From the NCBI RefSeq assembly GCF_046298265.1, contig NZ_JBKAHK010000008.1, forward strand, positions 62,001-126,000: a DNA stretch of 64,000 nt, written 5' to 3'. Position 1 is the stretch's first letter, and each line of letters opens with the position of its first letter. Both the position numbers and the translations under genes were made by a program. The stretch comes from Gillisia xinjiangensis. Its GTDB lineage: Bacteria > Bacteroidota > Bacteroidia > Flavobacteriales > Flavobacteriaceae. This document shows positions 26,551-35,396 of this stretch, piece by piece. Below the pieces are notes generated by a model that saw only the letters and a list, made by a program, of their open reading frames with translations, searched no databases and was not told where the DNA came from.

Positions 26551-27700
26551 TATGCACCAATTCCCTAAGCTAATTTTATTTTTCTTTTTTTTCGGTACAA
26601 TAGCACAAGCTCAAGTCCAGTATTTCCCTACCGCGGGAGAGTGGGAAAAAAAGAATGCCAAAGCTTTCAATATAAATGAACAACTCCTGCTGCAGGCTGT
26701 GAAATTTGCTCAGGAAAATGAATATTCTGAACCAAGAGATCTTAGGTTAGCAATATTAAAAGGCTTTGAAAGGGAACCTTTTCATCAAATTTCAGGACCG
26801 ACCAAAGAACGGAGTGGCCCTGCAGGGATAATACTTAAAGACGGATATATTATTGCAGAATGGGGCGATACCAAGCGCGTAGATATGACTTTTAGTGTAA
26901 CCAAAAGCTTTCTTTCCACTACTGCACTTCTGGCAATGGATAAGGGTTTGATAGAAGAGGTAAAAGATTCGGTGAAAAAATATGTTTGGGACGGTACTTT
27001 TGATGGTAACCACAACAGCAAGGTAACCTGGGAACATTTATTAAACCAATCTTCCGACTGGAGTGGGGAATTATGGGGAGGATATGATTGGGCAGACAGG
27101 CCGCCGTCCACCGGAAATCTTGACGACTGGAAAAACAGAAAACTAAATGCACCGGGAACGGTTTTTGAATACAATGATGTTAGGGTAAATCTTTTGGCAT
27201 ATTCATTATTAAATCTCTGGAGAAAACCTCTGCCACAGGTTTTAAAAGAAGAAATTATGGATCCCATCGGCGGGTCCACAACCTGGAGGTGGTTTGGATA
27301 TGAAAATGCCTGGGTAAATATCGACGGATTAAAAATGCAATCGGTTACCGGGGGCGGTCATTCCGGAGGAGGATTATTTATCAATACAGAGGATATGGCC
27401 CGATTTGGTTTGTTATTCGAAAACGATGGCAACTGGAACGGGAGTCAGTTAATTTCAAAAGAAGCAATAGAAAAAGCTATCCAACCTTCTACTCCAAACC
27501 CGAATTATGGTTATATGTGGTGGCTCAACAAAAAAGGAAGCAGGCATTGGAAGGACCTTTCAGAGGACCTTTTTTATGCAGCCGGTTTTGGAGGGAATTT
27601 TATAGTTATAGACCGTGAAAAAAATCTTGTTGTTGTAACCAGATGGCTGGAACCCTCAAAAATAGAAACATTTTTAAACAAATTATACCTGGCATTCTAA
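26543..27700 (+). CDS. Secreted serine hydrolase of the class C beta-lactamase family
   Basis: 385 residues; signal peptide MINMHQFPKLILFFFFFG to about residue 24. Active-site motif SxxK is Ser118-Val-Thr-Lys121 (FSVTKSF), the YxN motif is Tyr-Asn-Asp (EYNDVRVN), and HSGGG takes the place of KTG. This is the fold shared by class C beta-lactamases, DD-peptidases and esterases such as EstB; the last activity or peptide cleavage is more likely than drug resistance. It sits in the periplasm. The rmuC 3' end overlaps its start and TAATG couples it to the next gene. Confidence 0.85.
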   Translation: MINMHQFPKLILFFFFFGTIAQAQVQYFPTAGEWEKKNAKAFNINEQLLLQAVKFAQENEYSEPRDLRLAILKGFEREPFHQISGPTKERSGPAGIILKDGYIIAEWGDTKRVDMTFSVTKSFLSTTALLAMDKGLIEEVKDSVKKYVWDGTFDGNHNSKVTWEHLLNQSSDWSGELWGGYDWADRPPSTGNLDDWKNRKLNAPGTVFEYNDVRVNLLAYSLLNLWRKPLPQVLKEEIMDPIGGSTTWRWFGYENAWVNIDGLKMQSVTGGGHSGGGLFINTEDMARFGLLFENDGNWNGSQLISKEAIEKAIQPSTPNPNYGYMWWLNKKGSRHWKDLSEDLFYAAGFGGNFIVIDREKNLVVVTRWLEPSKIETFLNKLYLAF

Positions 27701-28068
27701 TGAAAAAAACACTGATTTACATATTGGGCGGAATATTTTTTCTATTTATAGCATATTTCGCATTTATTTATTTTGTTCCGTATAGTGAAGGAACCAGATC
27801 TGGAGAGCTTATTAAATTCAGCCGAAAAGGGGTGATTTTCAAAACCTGGGAAGGTGAGATAAGTCAGGGAATTAGCGGGGCGCAGATTTTTCAATTTTCG
27901 GTATTGGACCGTGAAAAGGAGGTTATTAAAAAACTTCAGGAGAATGAAGGCAACTATGTAAAACTCACCTATGTTGAGAGGTATGCCACTTTTATATTCT
28001 GGGGTGATACAAAATATTTTATAAGCAACGTAGAAGAATCCCAATCCCCACATTTTAGAGACCGATGA
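27700..28068 (+). CDS. Small conserved membrane-anchored protein
   Basis: 122 residues from ATG 27700, overlapping the stop of the hydrolase gene (TAATG). One membrane helix near residues 5-25 (LIYILGGIFFLFIAYFAFIYF), then a compact domain with YSEGTRSGELIKFSRKG and VFKTWEGEI-like sequence, predicted mostly strands. The motif pattern is common in Bacteroidota, where such proteins are often carried under a misleading 6-phosphogluconate dehydrogenase label; nothing here resembles that enzyme. Function unknown. It overlaps the thioesterase gene by 4 bp. Confidence 0.65.
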   Translation: MKKTLIYILGGIFFLFIAYFAFIYFVPYSEGTRSGELIKFSRKGVIFKTWEGEISQGISGAQIFQFSVLDREKEVIKKLQENEGNYVKLTYVERYATFIFWGDTKYFISNVEESQSPHFRDR

Positions 28069-28616
28069 AAAATTTAAAATTTAAAAAAATAACCGATTCA
28101 CAGGTAGAGATTTCAGAATTAATGCTTCCCTCCCGTTCAAATTTCAACGGAAAAATTCATGGGGGTTATATTTTATCGTTACTGGATCAAATCGCATTTG
28201 CCTGTGCTTCTAAACATTCCCAGGTCTATTGTGTCACCGCCAGTGTAGATACGGTAGATTTCCTGGCGCCAATTGAAATTGGTGAACTTGTTACGATGAA
28301 AGCATCTGTAAACTATGTAGGAACAAGTTCTATGGTTATTGGAATACGCGTAGAATCTGAGAATATTCAAACAGGACTGGTAAAACACTGCAACTCTTCT
28401 TATTTCACCATGGTTGCCAAAGATGAAAGCGGAAAGTCGGTGGCGGTACCGGGATTGATCCTTGAGAACGATCACGATGTTCGCCGGTTTGTAAAGAGCA
28501 TAAAACGTTTAAAAATGAAAATCAAAAGAAAAACGGAATTTCACGAAACCGACTTTTCTTCAGAAGAATACATGCACCTGCTGGATGATCATAATGTAAA
28601 ACTCGATATTCATTGA
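28065..28616 (+). CDS. Acyl-CoA thioesterase (hotdog fold, YciA/ACOT-like)
   Basis: 183 residues. The hotdog domain carries the family's NGKIHGGYILSLLDQIAFAC segment, where the Asp in LLDQ is the usual catalytic residue, and VTASVDTVDFLAPIEIGELV. A second, shorter half-domain follows to the C terminus (VKSIKRLKMKIKRKTEF). It should hydrolyse acyl-CoA to free acid and CoA in the cytoplasm. It overlaps its neighbours by 4 bp on both sides, within a tightly packed run. Confidence 0.87.
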   Translation: MKNLKFKKITDSQVEISELMLPSRSNFNGKIHGGYILSLLDQIAFACASKHSQVYCVTASVDTVDFLAPIEIGELVTMKASVNYVGTSSMVIGIRVESENIQTGLVKHCNSSYFTMVAKDESGKSVAVPGLILENDHDVRRFVKSIKRLKMKIKRKTEFHETDFSSEEYMHLLDDHNVKLDIH

Positions 28617-29578
28617 AATCCAACGGTTTCATAATAGCATTATTTGGTGCAATTTTACTCGCTTATTTAGCTCCAACGGCACTCAGCAATTTTCCGTTAG
28701 AAATTATTATAGACATAGGAATTGGACTTATATTTTTCTTTTATGGATTAAAACTTTCTCCCGCCGACCTGAAATTAGGCTTTCTGAACTATCCATCCCA
28801 TATTTTAATTCAGCTTACTACTTTCGTTCTGTTTCCGCTGCTTACCTTTTTATTTATCCCCGTTTTTGAAGGAGGGATTCAATCGGATTTATGGCTGGCA
28901 ATATTTTTTCTTGGGGTTTTACCTTCAACCGTATCATCCTCAGTTGTTATGGTTGCAATTGCTAAAGGAAATTTGCCAACTGCAATCTTTAATGCAAGTA
29001 TTTCCGGGTTGATTGGGATTTTGGTAACCCCGCTTTGGCTGAGTTTATTTCTTATGAAAACCGGGGAATTCGCTATTCTGGAAATTATCACCAAACTCCT
29101 GCTGCAAATTGTATTTCCATTATTAATTGGATTAATGCTTCAGCGTTTTCTGGGAAACCTTGCACGCAAAAACAGTCGGATATTAAGCCTGTTCGATAAA
29201 TCCGTGATTATTCTTATCGTTTATTCCAGTTTCAGCAATTCCTTTAATTCCAATCTTTTGGAATCTATTAAAGTGATGGATCTGGTAAAAATATCGATTA
29301 TTATTGTGCTCCTTTTCTTCGCGGTTTATGGCGTTACCGGATATGTTTGTAAACTTCTTGGCTTCAACTTAAGAGATACCATAACGGTGCGATTTGCCGG
29401 CACAAAAAAATCATTGGTTCATGGCTCGGTTATGGCAAAAATTATCTTCGGAAGCAGCGCCAGCCTTGGGTTGTTGCTTTTACCTATTATGTTGTATCAC
29501 ATTTTACAGCTTCTCCTGGTAGCAGTTTTTGCTGAAAGATATCGGAAACACTGGATTAAAAAAGGGGAATTGGAATAA
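28613..29578 (+). CDS. Bile acid:sodium symporter (SBF)-like transporter
   Basis: 321 residues from a TTG that overlaps the thioesterase stop by 4 bp (TTGA). About 9-10 hydrophobic segments; FYGLKLSPADLKLGFLNY and FLGVLPSTVSSSVVMVAIAKGN match the YfeH-like branch of the BASS/SBF family, with the paired unwound-helix segments at PSTVSSSV and FAGTKKSLVHGSVMA. The substrate is probably an organic anion moved with sodium; it cannot be deduced. Last gene of the run that starts with rmuC. Confidence 0.85.
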   Translation: MKSNGFIIALFGAILLAYLAPTALSNFPLEIIIDIGIGLIFFFYGLKLSPADLKLGFLNYPSHILIQLTTFVLFPLLTFLFIPVFEGGIQSDLWLAIFFLGVLPSTVSSSVVMVAIAKGNLPTAIFNASISGLIGILVTPLWLSLFLMKTGEFAILEIITKLLLQIVFPLLIGLMLQRFLGNLARKNSRILSLFDKSVIILIVYSSFSNSFNSNLLESIKVMDLVKISIIIVLLFFAVYGVTGYVCKLLGFNLRDTITVRFAGTKKSLVHGSVMAKIIFGSSASLGLLLLPIMLYHILQLLLVAVFAERYRKHWIKKGELE

Positions 29579-29582
29579 TGGG

Positions 29583-29975
29583 CTAAAGATATAGGGCATA
29601 TTTTGCTGCATTTATTGTGAAAAGTATCCAGCCAATTACCAGAAGTAATCCACCCAAAGGGGTTACAGGCCCAAGAAACTTCATTTTTTTTCCACGGGAA
29701 TCACTTAAGGTAAGTCCATAGATACTGAAAGAAAAAAGTATGATCCCAAAGATAAAACACCACGCCATCAGGATTTGGGAAGTTTCAATAAATGGAAAGC
29801 TAACTCCTGTAATGATTAACATCAAAGCATGATACATTTGGTATTTTACTCCGGTTTCAAAACTTTTAAGTTGATCTTCGGTAAAGCGTTTCTTAAGAGC
29901 ATGAGCCCCAAAAGCACCAAATATAACGGCCAAACCTCCAAATAATCCACCAAATGTTAATATGATTTCCTTCAT
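29583..29975 (-). CDS. DUF423 small membrane protein
   Basis: 130 residues with four hydrophobic segments. The start region GGLFGGLAVIFGAFGAHALK and the segment FETGVKYQMYHALMLI are the signature of DUF423 (YgdD-type) inner-membrane proteins. Function unknown. It converges on the SBF transporter with a 4-bp gap. Upstream it is preceded by copy B of the 51-bp dispersed element. Confidence 0.9.
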   Translation of the reverse strand: MKEIILTFGGLFGGLAVIFGAFGAHALKKRFTEDQLKSFETGVKYQMYHALMLIITGVSFPFIETSQILMAWCFIFGIILFSFSIYGLTLSDSRGKKMKFLGPVTPLGGLLLVIGWILFTINAAKYALYL

Positions 29976-30000
29976 TTCATATGTGTTTTTTTATTGTTTT

Positions 30001-30070
30001 TTCATAGGGTTATATTCAATTCGCATATCATAATTGGTGTTTGTATCGAATTTCCGTTATGCTCATTTCA
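30001..30070 (-). repeat. Dispersed intergenic element (ATGAGCATAACGG), copy B
   Basis: Read on the minus strand it gives GAAATGAGCATAACGGAAA, 8 variable bases, AAACACCAATTATGATATGC and GAATT. It points toward the DUF423 gene, whose ATG is 44 bp beyond the core. Confidence 0.85.
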
Positions 30071-30132
30071 TAAATTTAAGTGAAAATAGAGGGCTAAAAC
30101 GCCTCTATCTTTCTAAAGGCTGCAATTTATGG

Positions 30133-30140
30133 TATCTTTG
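30133..30140 (+). promoter_or_regulatory. -7 promoter box TATCTTTG
   Basis: TAnnTTTG box 19 bp before the ATG at 30159. It lies downstream of an earlier ATG in the same frame (30129), so that ATG cannot be the start if this promoter is used. Confidence 0.6.
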
Positions 30141-30158
30141 GATCAAAATAAAAAAGTT

Positions 30159-30554
30159 ATGAAAAAATCGTTGTTTATAGGAGTCTTATGTGCTCTTTTT
30201 ATCACCAGTTGTAGCCCTAAAATTGTTGGAACCTGGAATGTTGATCGTTATGAAGTAGATAATCAGAAAGGTCAAAATGTAACCACAAGAAATGCAGGTG
30301 AAATTGTGATGCACAAAAATGGCACTGGTGAAAAAAACATAAAGTATTCTATGTTTAGCAATGAATTTAGCGATGTGCTGAATTTTAAATGGAAGCTACA
30401 AGATGACATTTTAACACTTTCAACCACGAACCTAAAAGAAAAATCTGATTTCGATAAAACCTGGTTCGTTATTACCAATAAAAAGGACAAGCAATTATGG
30501 AAATCAACCGATGGAAGTAATACTGTACAAATTATCGAGTTGAGTAAAAAATAA
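30159..30554 (+). CDS. Lipocalin-like lipoprotein
   Basis: 131 residues from ATG 30159. Signal MKKSLFIGVLCALFITSC gives lipidated Cys18. The mature part opens with KIVGTWNVDRYEV, the GxW start of lipocalin-like domains, and continues as alternating strands (LNFKWKLQDDILTLSTTNLK). Such small lipoproteins are frequent in Bacteroidota and have no assigned function. It is single, followed by a strong terminator shared with carB on the other strand. Confidence 0.75.
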   Translation: MKKSLFIGVLCALFITSCSPKIVGTWNVDRYEVDNQKGQNVTTRNAGEIVMHKNGTGEKNIKYSMFSNEFSDVLNFKWKLQDDILTLSTTNLKEKSDFDKTWFVITNKKDKQLWKSTDGSNTVQIIELSKK

Positions 30555-30573
30555 TTTTTCGACATATCTGTCA

Positions 30574-30611
30574 AACAACAAAGGCTGCCAATTCAGGCAG
30601 CCTTTGTTGTT
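30574..30611. terminator. Bidirectional intrinsic terminator
   Basis: AACAACAAAGGCTGCC pairs fully with GGCAGCCTTTGTTGTT around a 6-base loop. It lies between the convergent lipocalin-like gene and carB. Confidence 0.9.
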
Positions 30612-30629
30612 TAAAAATAAAATTTAAAA

Positions 30630-33482
30630 CTATTTGCTCAAATACATTTTTCTTCTTGAGTACAGATCATAAAAGGCATCGTCTCTAAGGCTGTCAATAA
30701 ATAGAATGCTTTCTCCCGTACTTTTCATTTCAGGCCCTAACTGCTTGTTAACCTTATGGAATTTATCAAAAGAAAATACCGGCTGCTTGATAGCGTAGCC
30801 TTTTAACTGCGGATTAAATTTAAAGTCGGTAACCTTATTTTCACCCAACATAACCTTGGTAGCATAATTCACATAGGGTTCTCCGTAAGCTTTGGCTATA
30901 AAAGGCACTGTACGTGAAGCACGGGGATTGGCTTCAATGATGTACACCTTATCATCCTTAATGGCAAACTGAATATTGATTAGCCCCACGGTATTTAGTG
31001 CTATTGCAATTTTATTGGTATGATCTATTATTTGTTGCATTACAAGGTTTCCTAAATTAAAAGGGGGAAGTAATGCATTGGAATCTCCGGAATGAATTCC
31101 ACAAGGCTCAATATGCTCCATGATTCCAATGATATAGACATTTTCGCCATCGCAAATCGCATCGGCTTCTGCTTCGATAGCACCATCCAGATAGTGATCC
31201 AACAGGAGTTTATTGTTTGGAATAGACCTAAGGAGATCTATTACGTGAGCTTCCAGTTCATTTTTATTGATTACAATTTTCATTCCCTGGCCTCCCAAAA
31301 CATAGGACGGCCTAACCAGGATAGGAAAATCCAGTTTTTCGGCAACTGCCAGTGCTTCGTCGGCTGTTTCGGCTACGCCAAATTCAGGGAATGGAATATT
31401 GTTGGCTTCCAGTAATTTTGAGAAGCTTCCTCTGTCTTCGGCTAAATCCAACGATTTAAAGCTGGTTCCCATAATCCTTATTCCGTAACGATCGAGTTTT
31501 TCAGCCAGTTTCAGTGCTGTTTGTCCTCCAAGTTGAACGATTACCCCAACCGGGTTTTCGTGACGAATAATATCATAAATATGTTCCCAGAAAACCGGCT
31601 CAAAATAGAGCTTATCTGCGACATCAAAATCGGTAGAAACCGTTTCGGGGTTACAATTGATCATAATGGTTTCGTATCCACATTCCGAAGCAGCCAAAAC
31701 CCCATGAACACAGCTGTAATCAAATTCGATCCCCTGACCAATCCTATTGGGACCGGAACCTAAAACCACAATTTTTTTCTTATCGGTTACCTTGCTTTCA
31801 TTAGCCACGTAGCGCTTTCCATCGGCAGTTTCAATCTCTGCTTCAAAGGTGGAATAATAATAAGGTGTTTCCGCTTTAAACTCGGCAGCACAGGTGTCTA
31901 CCAATTTGAATATCCTGTTAATATTTAGTTCATCCCGTCGGTTATAAACCTCACTTTCCAAACATTTCAGCATATAAGCAATCTGCCTGTCTGCAAATCC
32001 TTTTTGCTTAGCCTCAAGCATCAGGTCTTTTGGCAATGTTTTTATATCATATTTTGAAATTTCTACTTCAAGGGCATAGAGTTCCTCGTATTGTTTCAGG
32101 AACCACATATCGATTTTTGTTATTTCGTGAATTCTACTAAGCGGAATTCCTGCCTGAACAGCATCATAGATAACAAAAACTCTATCCCAGCTGGCAAAGG
32201 TTAATTTTTCAATGATCTGGTCATATTTCGTCTCCCCTTTACCATCGGCACCAAGTCCATTACGTTTTATTTCAAGCGACTGGGTAGCTTTATGAAGGGC
32301 TTCCTGAAAAGATCTTCCAATTCCCATCACTTCCCCTACAGATTTCATTTGAAGCCCAAGGGTACGGTCACTTCCTTCAAATTTGTCAAAATTCCATCTC
32401 GGGATCTTCACAATTACGTAATCCAGGGTTGGCTCAAATAAAGCGGAAGTAGTTTTGGTTATTTGATTTTCAAGTTCATCAAGGGTAAATCCAATAGCCA
32501 GTTTAGAGGCTATTTTTGCGATTGGATATCCAGTGGCTTTCGATGCCAAAGCTGAAGATCGTGAAGTCCGCGGATTAATTTCGACGGCAATTATATCTTC
32601 TTTATCATCCGGACTTACTGCGAACTGAACATTACAGCCACCAGAAAAATCGCCAATACTACGCATCATTTTTATAGCCATATCGCGCATTCTCTGGTAG
32701 GCGGTATCGCTAAGCGTCATTGCAGGAGCTACGGTAATAGAATCACCCGTATGAATTCCCATTGGATCCATATTTTCAATGGAACAAATAATAACAACAT
32801 TATCATTCTTATCCCGAAGCAGTTCGAGTTCATATTCTTTCCAGCCTAACAATGCCTTATCAATAAGAACCTCGTGAATAGGGGAAGCTTCCAGCCCCAT
32901 AGTGAGCAATTCATTAAAATCTTCTGCCCGGTGAACAAAAGACGCACCACTACCACCTAGTGTGAAAGAAGCACGAATTACTAAAGGAAAACCAAATTCC
33001 TGAGCAACTTCTTTTCCTTGTAAATAAGAAGTTACAGTTTTTGCAGGAGCAACAGGAATCCCAATCCTTCCCATGAGTTGTTTAAATTTCTCACGATCTT
33101 CAGTAATATTGATAGCATCTATATCTACCCCTATCAATTTTACTCCAAAATCTTTCCAAATCCCCTTTTCATCAGCTTCAATACAAAGGTTTAATGCCGT
33201 TTGACCTCCCATAGTTGGAAGCACCGCATCTATATTTGGATGATTTTTAAGAATGGTAATAAGCGACTTGGTAGTAAGTGGAAGAAGATACACATGATCG
33301 GCCATTGTAGGATCGGTCATGATAGTAGCCGGGTTGGAATTTATAAGAATAGTTTCTATTCCCTCTTCCCGCAAGGATTTTAAGGATTGTGCACCGGCAT
33401 AATCAAATTCACAGGCCTGTCCAATAACTATCGGACCTGAACCGATTATTAAAATTGTTTTAAGTTGTGTGTTTTTAGGCAT
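30630..33482 (-). CDS. carB: Carbamoyl-phosphate synthase large subunit without the MGS domain
   Basis: 950 residues. Makes carbamoyl phosphate from ATP, bicarbonate and ammonia supplied by CarA, for pyrimidines and arginine. Two homologous ATP-grasp halves are seen: the first starts ILIIGSGPIVIGQACEFDY with the ATP-binding GGSGASF loop, the second starts VVLGSGPNRIGQGIEFDYS with GGQGMKIV; both have the EVNPRASR-type metal site (AVEINPRTSR and IIEANPRASR). The protein stops soon after GPEMKSTGES, so the C-terminal methylglyoxal-synthase-like domain (about 120 residues in E. coli), where UMP and ornithine act, is missing. This short form is usual in flavobacteria. No carA is adjacent. Confidence 0.97.
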   Translation of the reverse strand: MPKNTQLKTILIIGSGPIVIGQACEFDYAGAQSLKSLREEGIETILINSNPATIMTDPTMADHVYLLPLTTKSLITILKNHPNIDAVLPTMGGQTALNLCIEADEKGIWKDFGVKLIGVDIDAINITEDREKFKQLMGRIGIPVAPAKTVTSYLQGKEVAQEFGFPLVIRASFTLGGSGASFVHRAEDFNELLTMGLEASPIHEVLIDKALLGWKEYELELLRDKNDNVVIICSIENMDPMGIHTGDSITVAPAMTLSDTAYQRMRDMAIKMMRSIGDFSGGCNVQFAVSPDDKEDIIAVEINPRTSRSSALASKATGYPIAKIASKLAIGFTLDELENQITKTTSALFEPTLDYVIVKIPRWNFDKFEGSDRTLGLQMKSVGEVMGIGRSFQEALHKATQSLEIKRNGLGADGKGETKYDQIIEKLTFASWDRVFVIYDAVQAGIPLSRIHEITKIDMWFLKQYEELYALEVEISKYDIKTLPKDLMLEAKQKGFADRQIAYMLKCLESEVYNRRDELNINRIFKLVDTCAAEFKAETPYYYSTFEAEIETADGKRYVANESKVTDKKKIVVLGSGPNRIGQGIEFDYSCVHGVLAASECGYETIMINCNPETVSTDFDVADKLYFEPVFWEHIYDIIRHENPVGVIVQLGGQTALKLAEKLDRYGIRIMGTSFKSLDLAEDRGSFSKLLEANNIPFPEFGVAETADEALAVAEKLDFPILVRPSYVLGGQGMKIVINKNELEAHVIDLLRSIPNNKLLLDHYLDGAIEAEADAICDGENVYIIGIMEHIEPCGIHSGDSNALLPPFNLGNLVMQQIIDHTNKIAIALNTVGLINIQFAIKDDKVYIIEANPRASRTVPFIAKAYGEPYVNYATKVMLGENKVTDFKFNPQLKGYAIKQPVFSFDKFHKVNKQLGPEMKSTGESILFIDSLRDDAFYDLYSRRKMYLSK

Positions 33483-33531
33483 TTTAACAAGGTTATTTAT
33501 GATTTTATAAAAATAGGAAGCTGTTGGGTAT

Positions 33532-33562
33532 AAAAAAAGGCGTTACTTAAAAAAGTAACACC
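33532..33562 (-). terminator. Terminator after rpmH
   Basis: On the minus strand AGGTGTTACTT pairs with AAGTAACGCCT and is followed by a run of T. It lies 25 bp beyond the rpmH stop and before carB. Confidence 0.8.
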
Positions 33563-33586
33563 TCGTTATTTGGAAACTAATTTTCA

Positions 33587-33745
33587 CTAGTGTTTATGTC
33601 TAGTTTCAGAAGATACCGATAATTTTTTTCTGCCTTTAGCTCTTCTTCTAGCTAACACTTTTCTTCCGTTCACACTTGCCATGCGCTCTCTGAAACCGTG
33701 CTTGTTTTTTCTTTTTCTCTTAGATGGTTGAAACGTTCTTTTCAT
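33587..33745 (-). CDS. rpmH: Ribosomal protein bL34
   Basis: 52 residues encoded on the minus strand. The sequence opens MKRTFQPSKRKRKNKHGFRE and contains RMASVNGRKVLARRRAKGRK, the universal bL34 pattern, with a short C-terminal extension (LSVSSETRHKH). It is a small, very basic protein of the large ribosomal subunit. It has its own TATATTTG box and a terminator, so it is expressed separately from carB; the usual rpmH-rnpA-dnaA linkage is not kept here. Confidence 0.97.
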   Translation of the reverse strand: MKRTFQPSKRKRKNKHGFRERMASVNGRKVLARRRAKGRKKLSVSSETRHKH

Positions 33746-33816
33746 TTTAATTATCTTTAATTCTTCAGTAGAAACCTTAGTTAAATTAGTTTTAATTCTT
33801 TCCTTAAAACTGCGGG

Positions 33817-33824
33817 CAAATATA
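33817..33824 (-). promoter_or_regulatory. rpmH -7 promoter box TATATTTG
   Basis: On the minus strand TATATTTG fits TAnnTTTG and lies about 70 bp before the rpmH ATG. Confidence 0.55.
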
Positions 33825-33880
33825 CAAAGACTTTTATGTACTGCAAAACCTAAATAAAAATAATTTGTAATTGTTTTTAT

Positions 33881-33888
33881 TAACTTTG
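33881..33888 (+). promoter_or_regulatory. -7 promoter box TAACTTTG
   Basis: TAACTTTG, fitting TAnnTTTG, lies 22 bp before the ATG of the TPR protein; a TTTG at 33864 is a possible but close -33 element. Confidence 0.55.
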
Positions 33889-33910
33889 CGGGCTTAAAAT
33901 AAAAGCCAAT

Positions 33911-34426
33911 ATGTTCAACAAAAATATCAAATTAGTTTTAGCAGGAATTATAATAGCAGTTGCTATTTGGCAATTTTTCCTTGGTAACATTGGGAATGGG
34001 ATCATGTACATCCTTCTTTCCCTTATATTTATATTCCTGTATTTTAAAAATGAAATAATTTTATTGGCATTTTTAAGGCTGAGAAAACAGGATTTTCCCG
34101 GTGCAAAAAAATGGCTTGATAAAATAAAAAACCCGGAAGCGGCACTTACAAGGAAACAACAAGGCTATTTTTGGTACCTTCATGGTCTAATGCTTTCACA
34201 AACCAACATTACAAAAGCAGAGAAACATTTCAAAAAAGCCATCAAATTAGGTTTGGCAATGGATCAGGATCTTGCAATGGCTAAACTTAATTTGGCCGGG
34301 ATTGCAATGACCAAAAGACGTAAAAGGGAAGCTCAAATTCTTCTAACAGAAGCAAAAAAACTTGACAAACACGGAATGCTAAAAGAGCAAATCACGATGA
34401 TGAAACAACAAATGAAGAAGATATAA
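33911..34426 (+). CDS. Membrane protein with TPR-like repeats
   Basis: 171 residues. Two membrane helices near residues 8-24 and 28-57 form a hairpin, followed by a cytoplasmic helical part. LTRKQQGYFWYLHGLMLSQ, ITKAEKHFKKAIKLGLAM and LAMAKLNLAGIAMTKRRKRE follow the TPR pattern. No enzyme motif. It is likely to be a scaffold or accessory protein of unknown partner. It is monocistronic, between rpmH and the thioredoxin-like gene. Confidence 0.65.
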   Translation: MFNKNIKLVLAGIIIAVAIWQFFLGNIGNGIMYILLSLIFIFLYFKNEIILLAFLRLRKQDFPGAKKWLDKIKNPEAALTRKQQGYFWYLHGLMLSQTNITKAEKHFKKAIKLGLAMDQDLAMAKLNLAGIAMTKRRKREAQILLTEAKKLDKHGMLKEQITMMKQQMKKI

Positions 34427-34529
34427 ACTCCTTCATTTTTTAAATTCCTATGCCTTAGGTTCATCAATGTACTTAAACTAATATCCAAGCGCTTTAACGA
34501 ATAGTTTTCTTTAGGGGGTTCTTGTTGTC

Positions 34530-34537
34530 TAAATTTG
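34530..34537 (+). promoter_or_regulatory. -7 promoter box TAAATTTG
   Basis: TAnnTTTG box 26 bp before the ATG of the thioredoxin-like protein. Confidence 0.55.
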
Positions 34538-34562
34538 TATTTACAATGATGTAATACAAAAT

Positions 34563-35273
34563 ATGGTAAGACTTTTACCCCTACTAATTATCTTACTTTC
34601 CCTTTCTAATCCTGTTTTCGGTCAAACAGATGATACCCGTTTGTTCTTTTCTGAAGCACTTGCCGCCCACTTACCAAAATACGATCAAAACGCAAAAGCT
34701 GCCTATTATAAAAGAGATTATAAGAAGGCAAACCGACTCTTTGATTCACTTATTGAACATGGGTTGAAGGGTAGTTATATGGATAACTTCAAATTCAATA
34801 ACCTAAACAAAAAGGAAAGTTTACTGTACGGTTTTAAAAAACCTATGTATTTGATAACTTATGCTTCCTGGTGTGTTACATCGGAAGGTGAAATTCCTGC
34901 AATCAATCAACTGGCCACCAAATACAGCGATAAAATAGATTTTGTGATCCTGTTTTGGGACGATCATAAAACCACAAAGAAAATGGCCAAATTATACAAT
35001 GAACATTTAAAAGTGCTTTATGTGAATGAAATGAACAATCAAGATTCTTACGTAATTAGCAAATTGAAACATTCTCTTGGGCTTCCTACCACATTTTTAA
35101 TAGATGGGAACAAAAAAATATTGGATATAAGACGTGGCGTTACACATCCCTACGGAAAGAGTTTTGAGGAATCCTTTGATATGAATTATAGTTCTATTTT
35201 TGACGGGATCGCCAATCACTTACTTGAATCTAATAATTATAATGCAGAAAGGGAAACCGTAGCTTTGAACTAA
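34563..35273 (+). CDS. Secreted thioredoxin-like protein with a CxxS active site
   Basis: 236 residues. Signal peptide to about residue 20 (LLSLSNPVFGQ). A thioredoxin fold follows: YASWCVTSEGEIPAINQLA at the active-site helix and LGLPTTFLIDG with the cis-Pro. The active site is Cys104-Val-Thr-Ser107 in place of WCxxC, so the second Cys is lost and normal dithiol redox chemistry is not possible; it could still form mixed disulfides or have lost redox activity. About 80 residues precede the domain. The periplasm is the expected site. Confidence 0.8.
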   Translation: MVRLLPLLIILLSLSNPVFGQTDDTRLFFSEALAAHLPKYDQNAKAAYYKRDYKKANRLFDSLIEHGLKGSYMDNFKFNNLNKKESLLYGFKKPMYLITYASWCVTSEGEIPAINQLATKYSDKIDFVILFWDDHKTTKKMAKLYNEHLKVLYVNEMNNQDSYVISKLKHSLGLPTTFLIDGNKKILDIRRGVTHPYGKSFEESFDMNYSSIFDGIANHLLESNNYNAERETVALN

Positions 35274-35396
35274 GTATTTCCCTTGTTTTTGGAGTGCTTT
35301 TATTATCCTGATATTTGTTGAAATTCCGAATATTTCTTCCTTTAATATTCCTTGTCCACTGGGTTTGTCCAGTTGAAATTGATTTCTTTTCAAATA

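Noticed and set aside
30630..33482. carB as a truncated pseudogene
   Set aside because: It is short only by the C-terminal regulatory domain, ends cleanly and matches the usual flavobacterial form.
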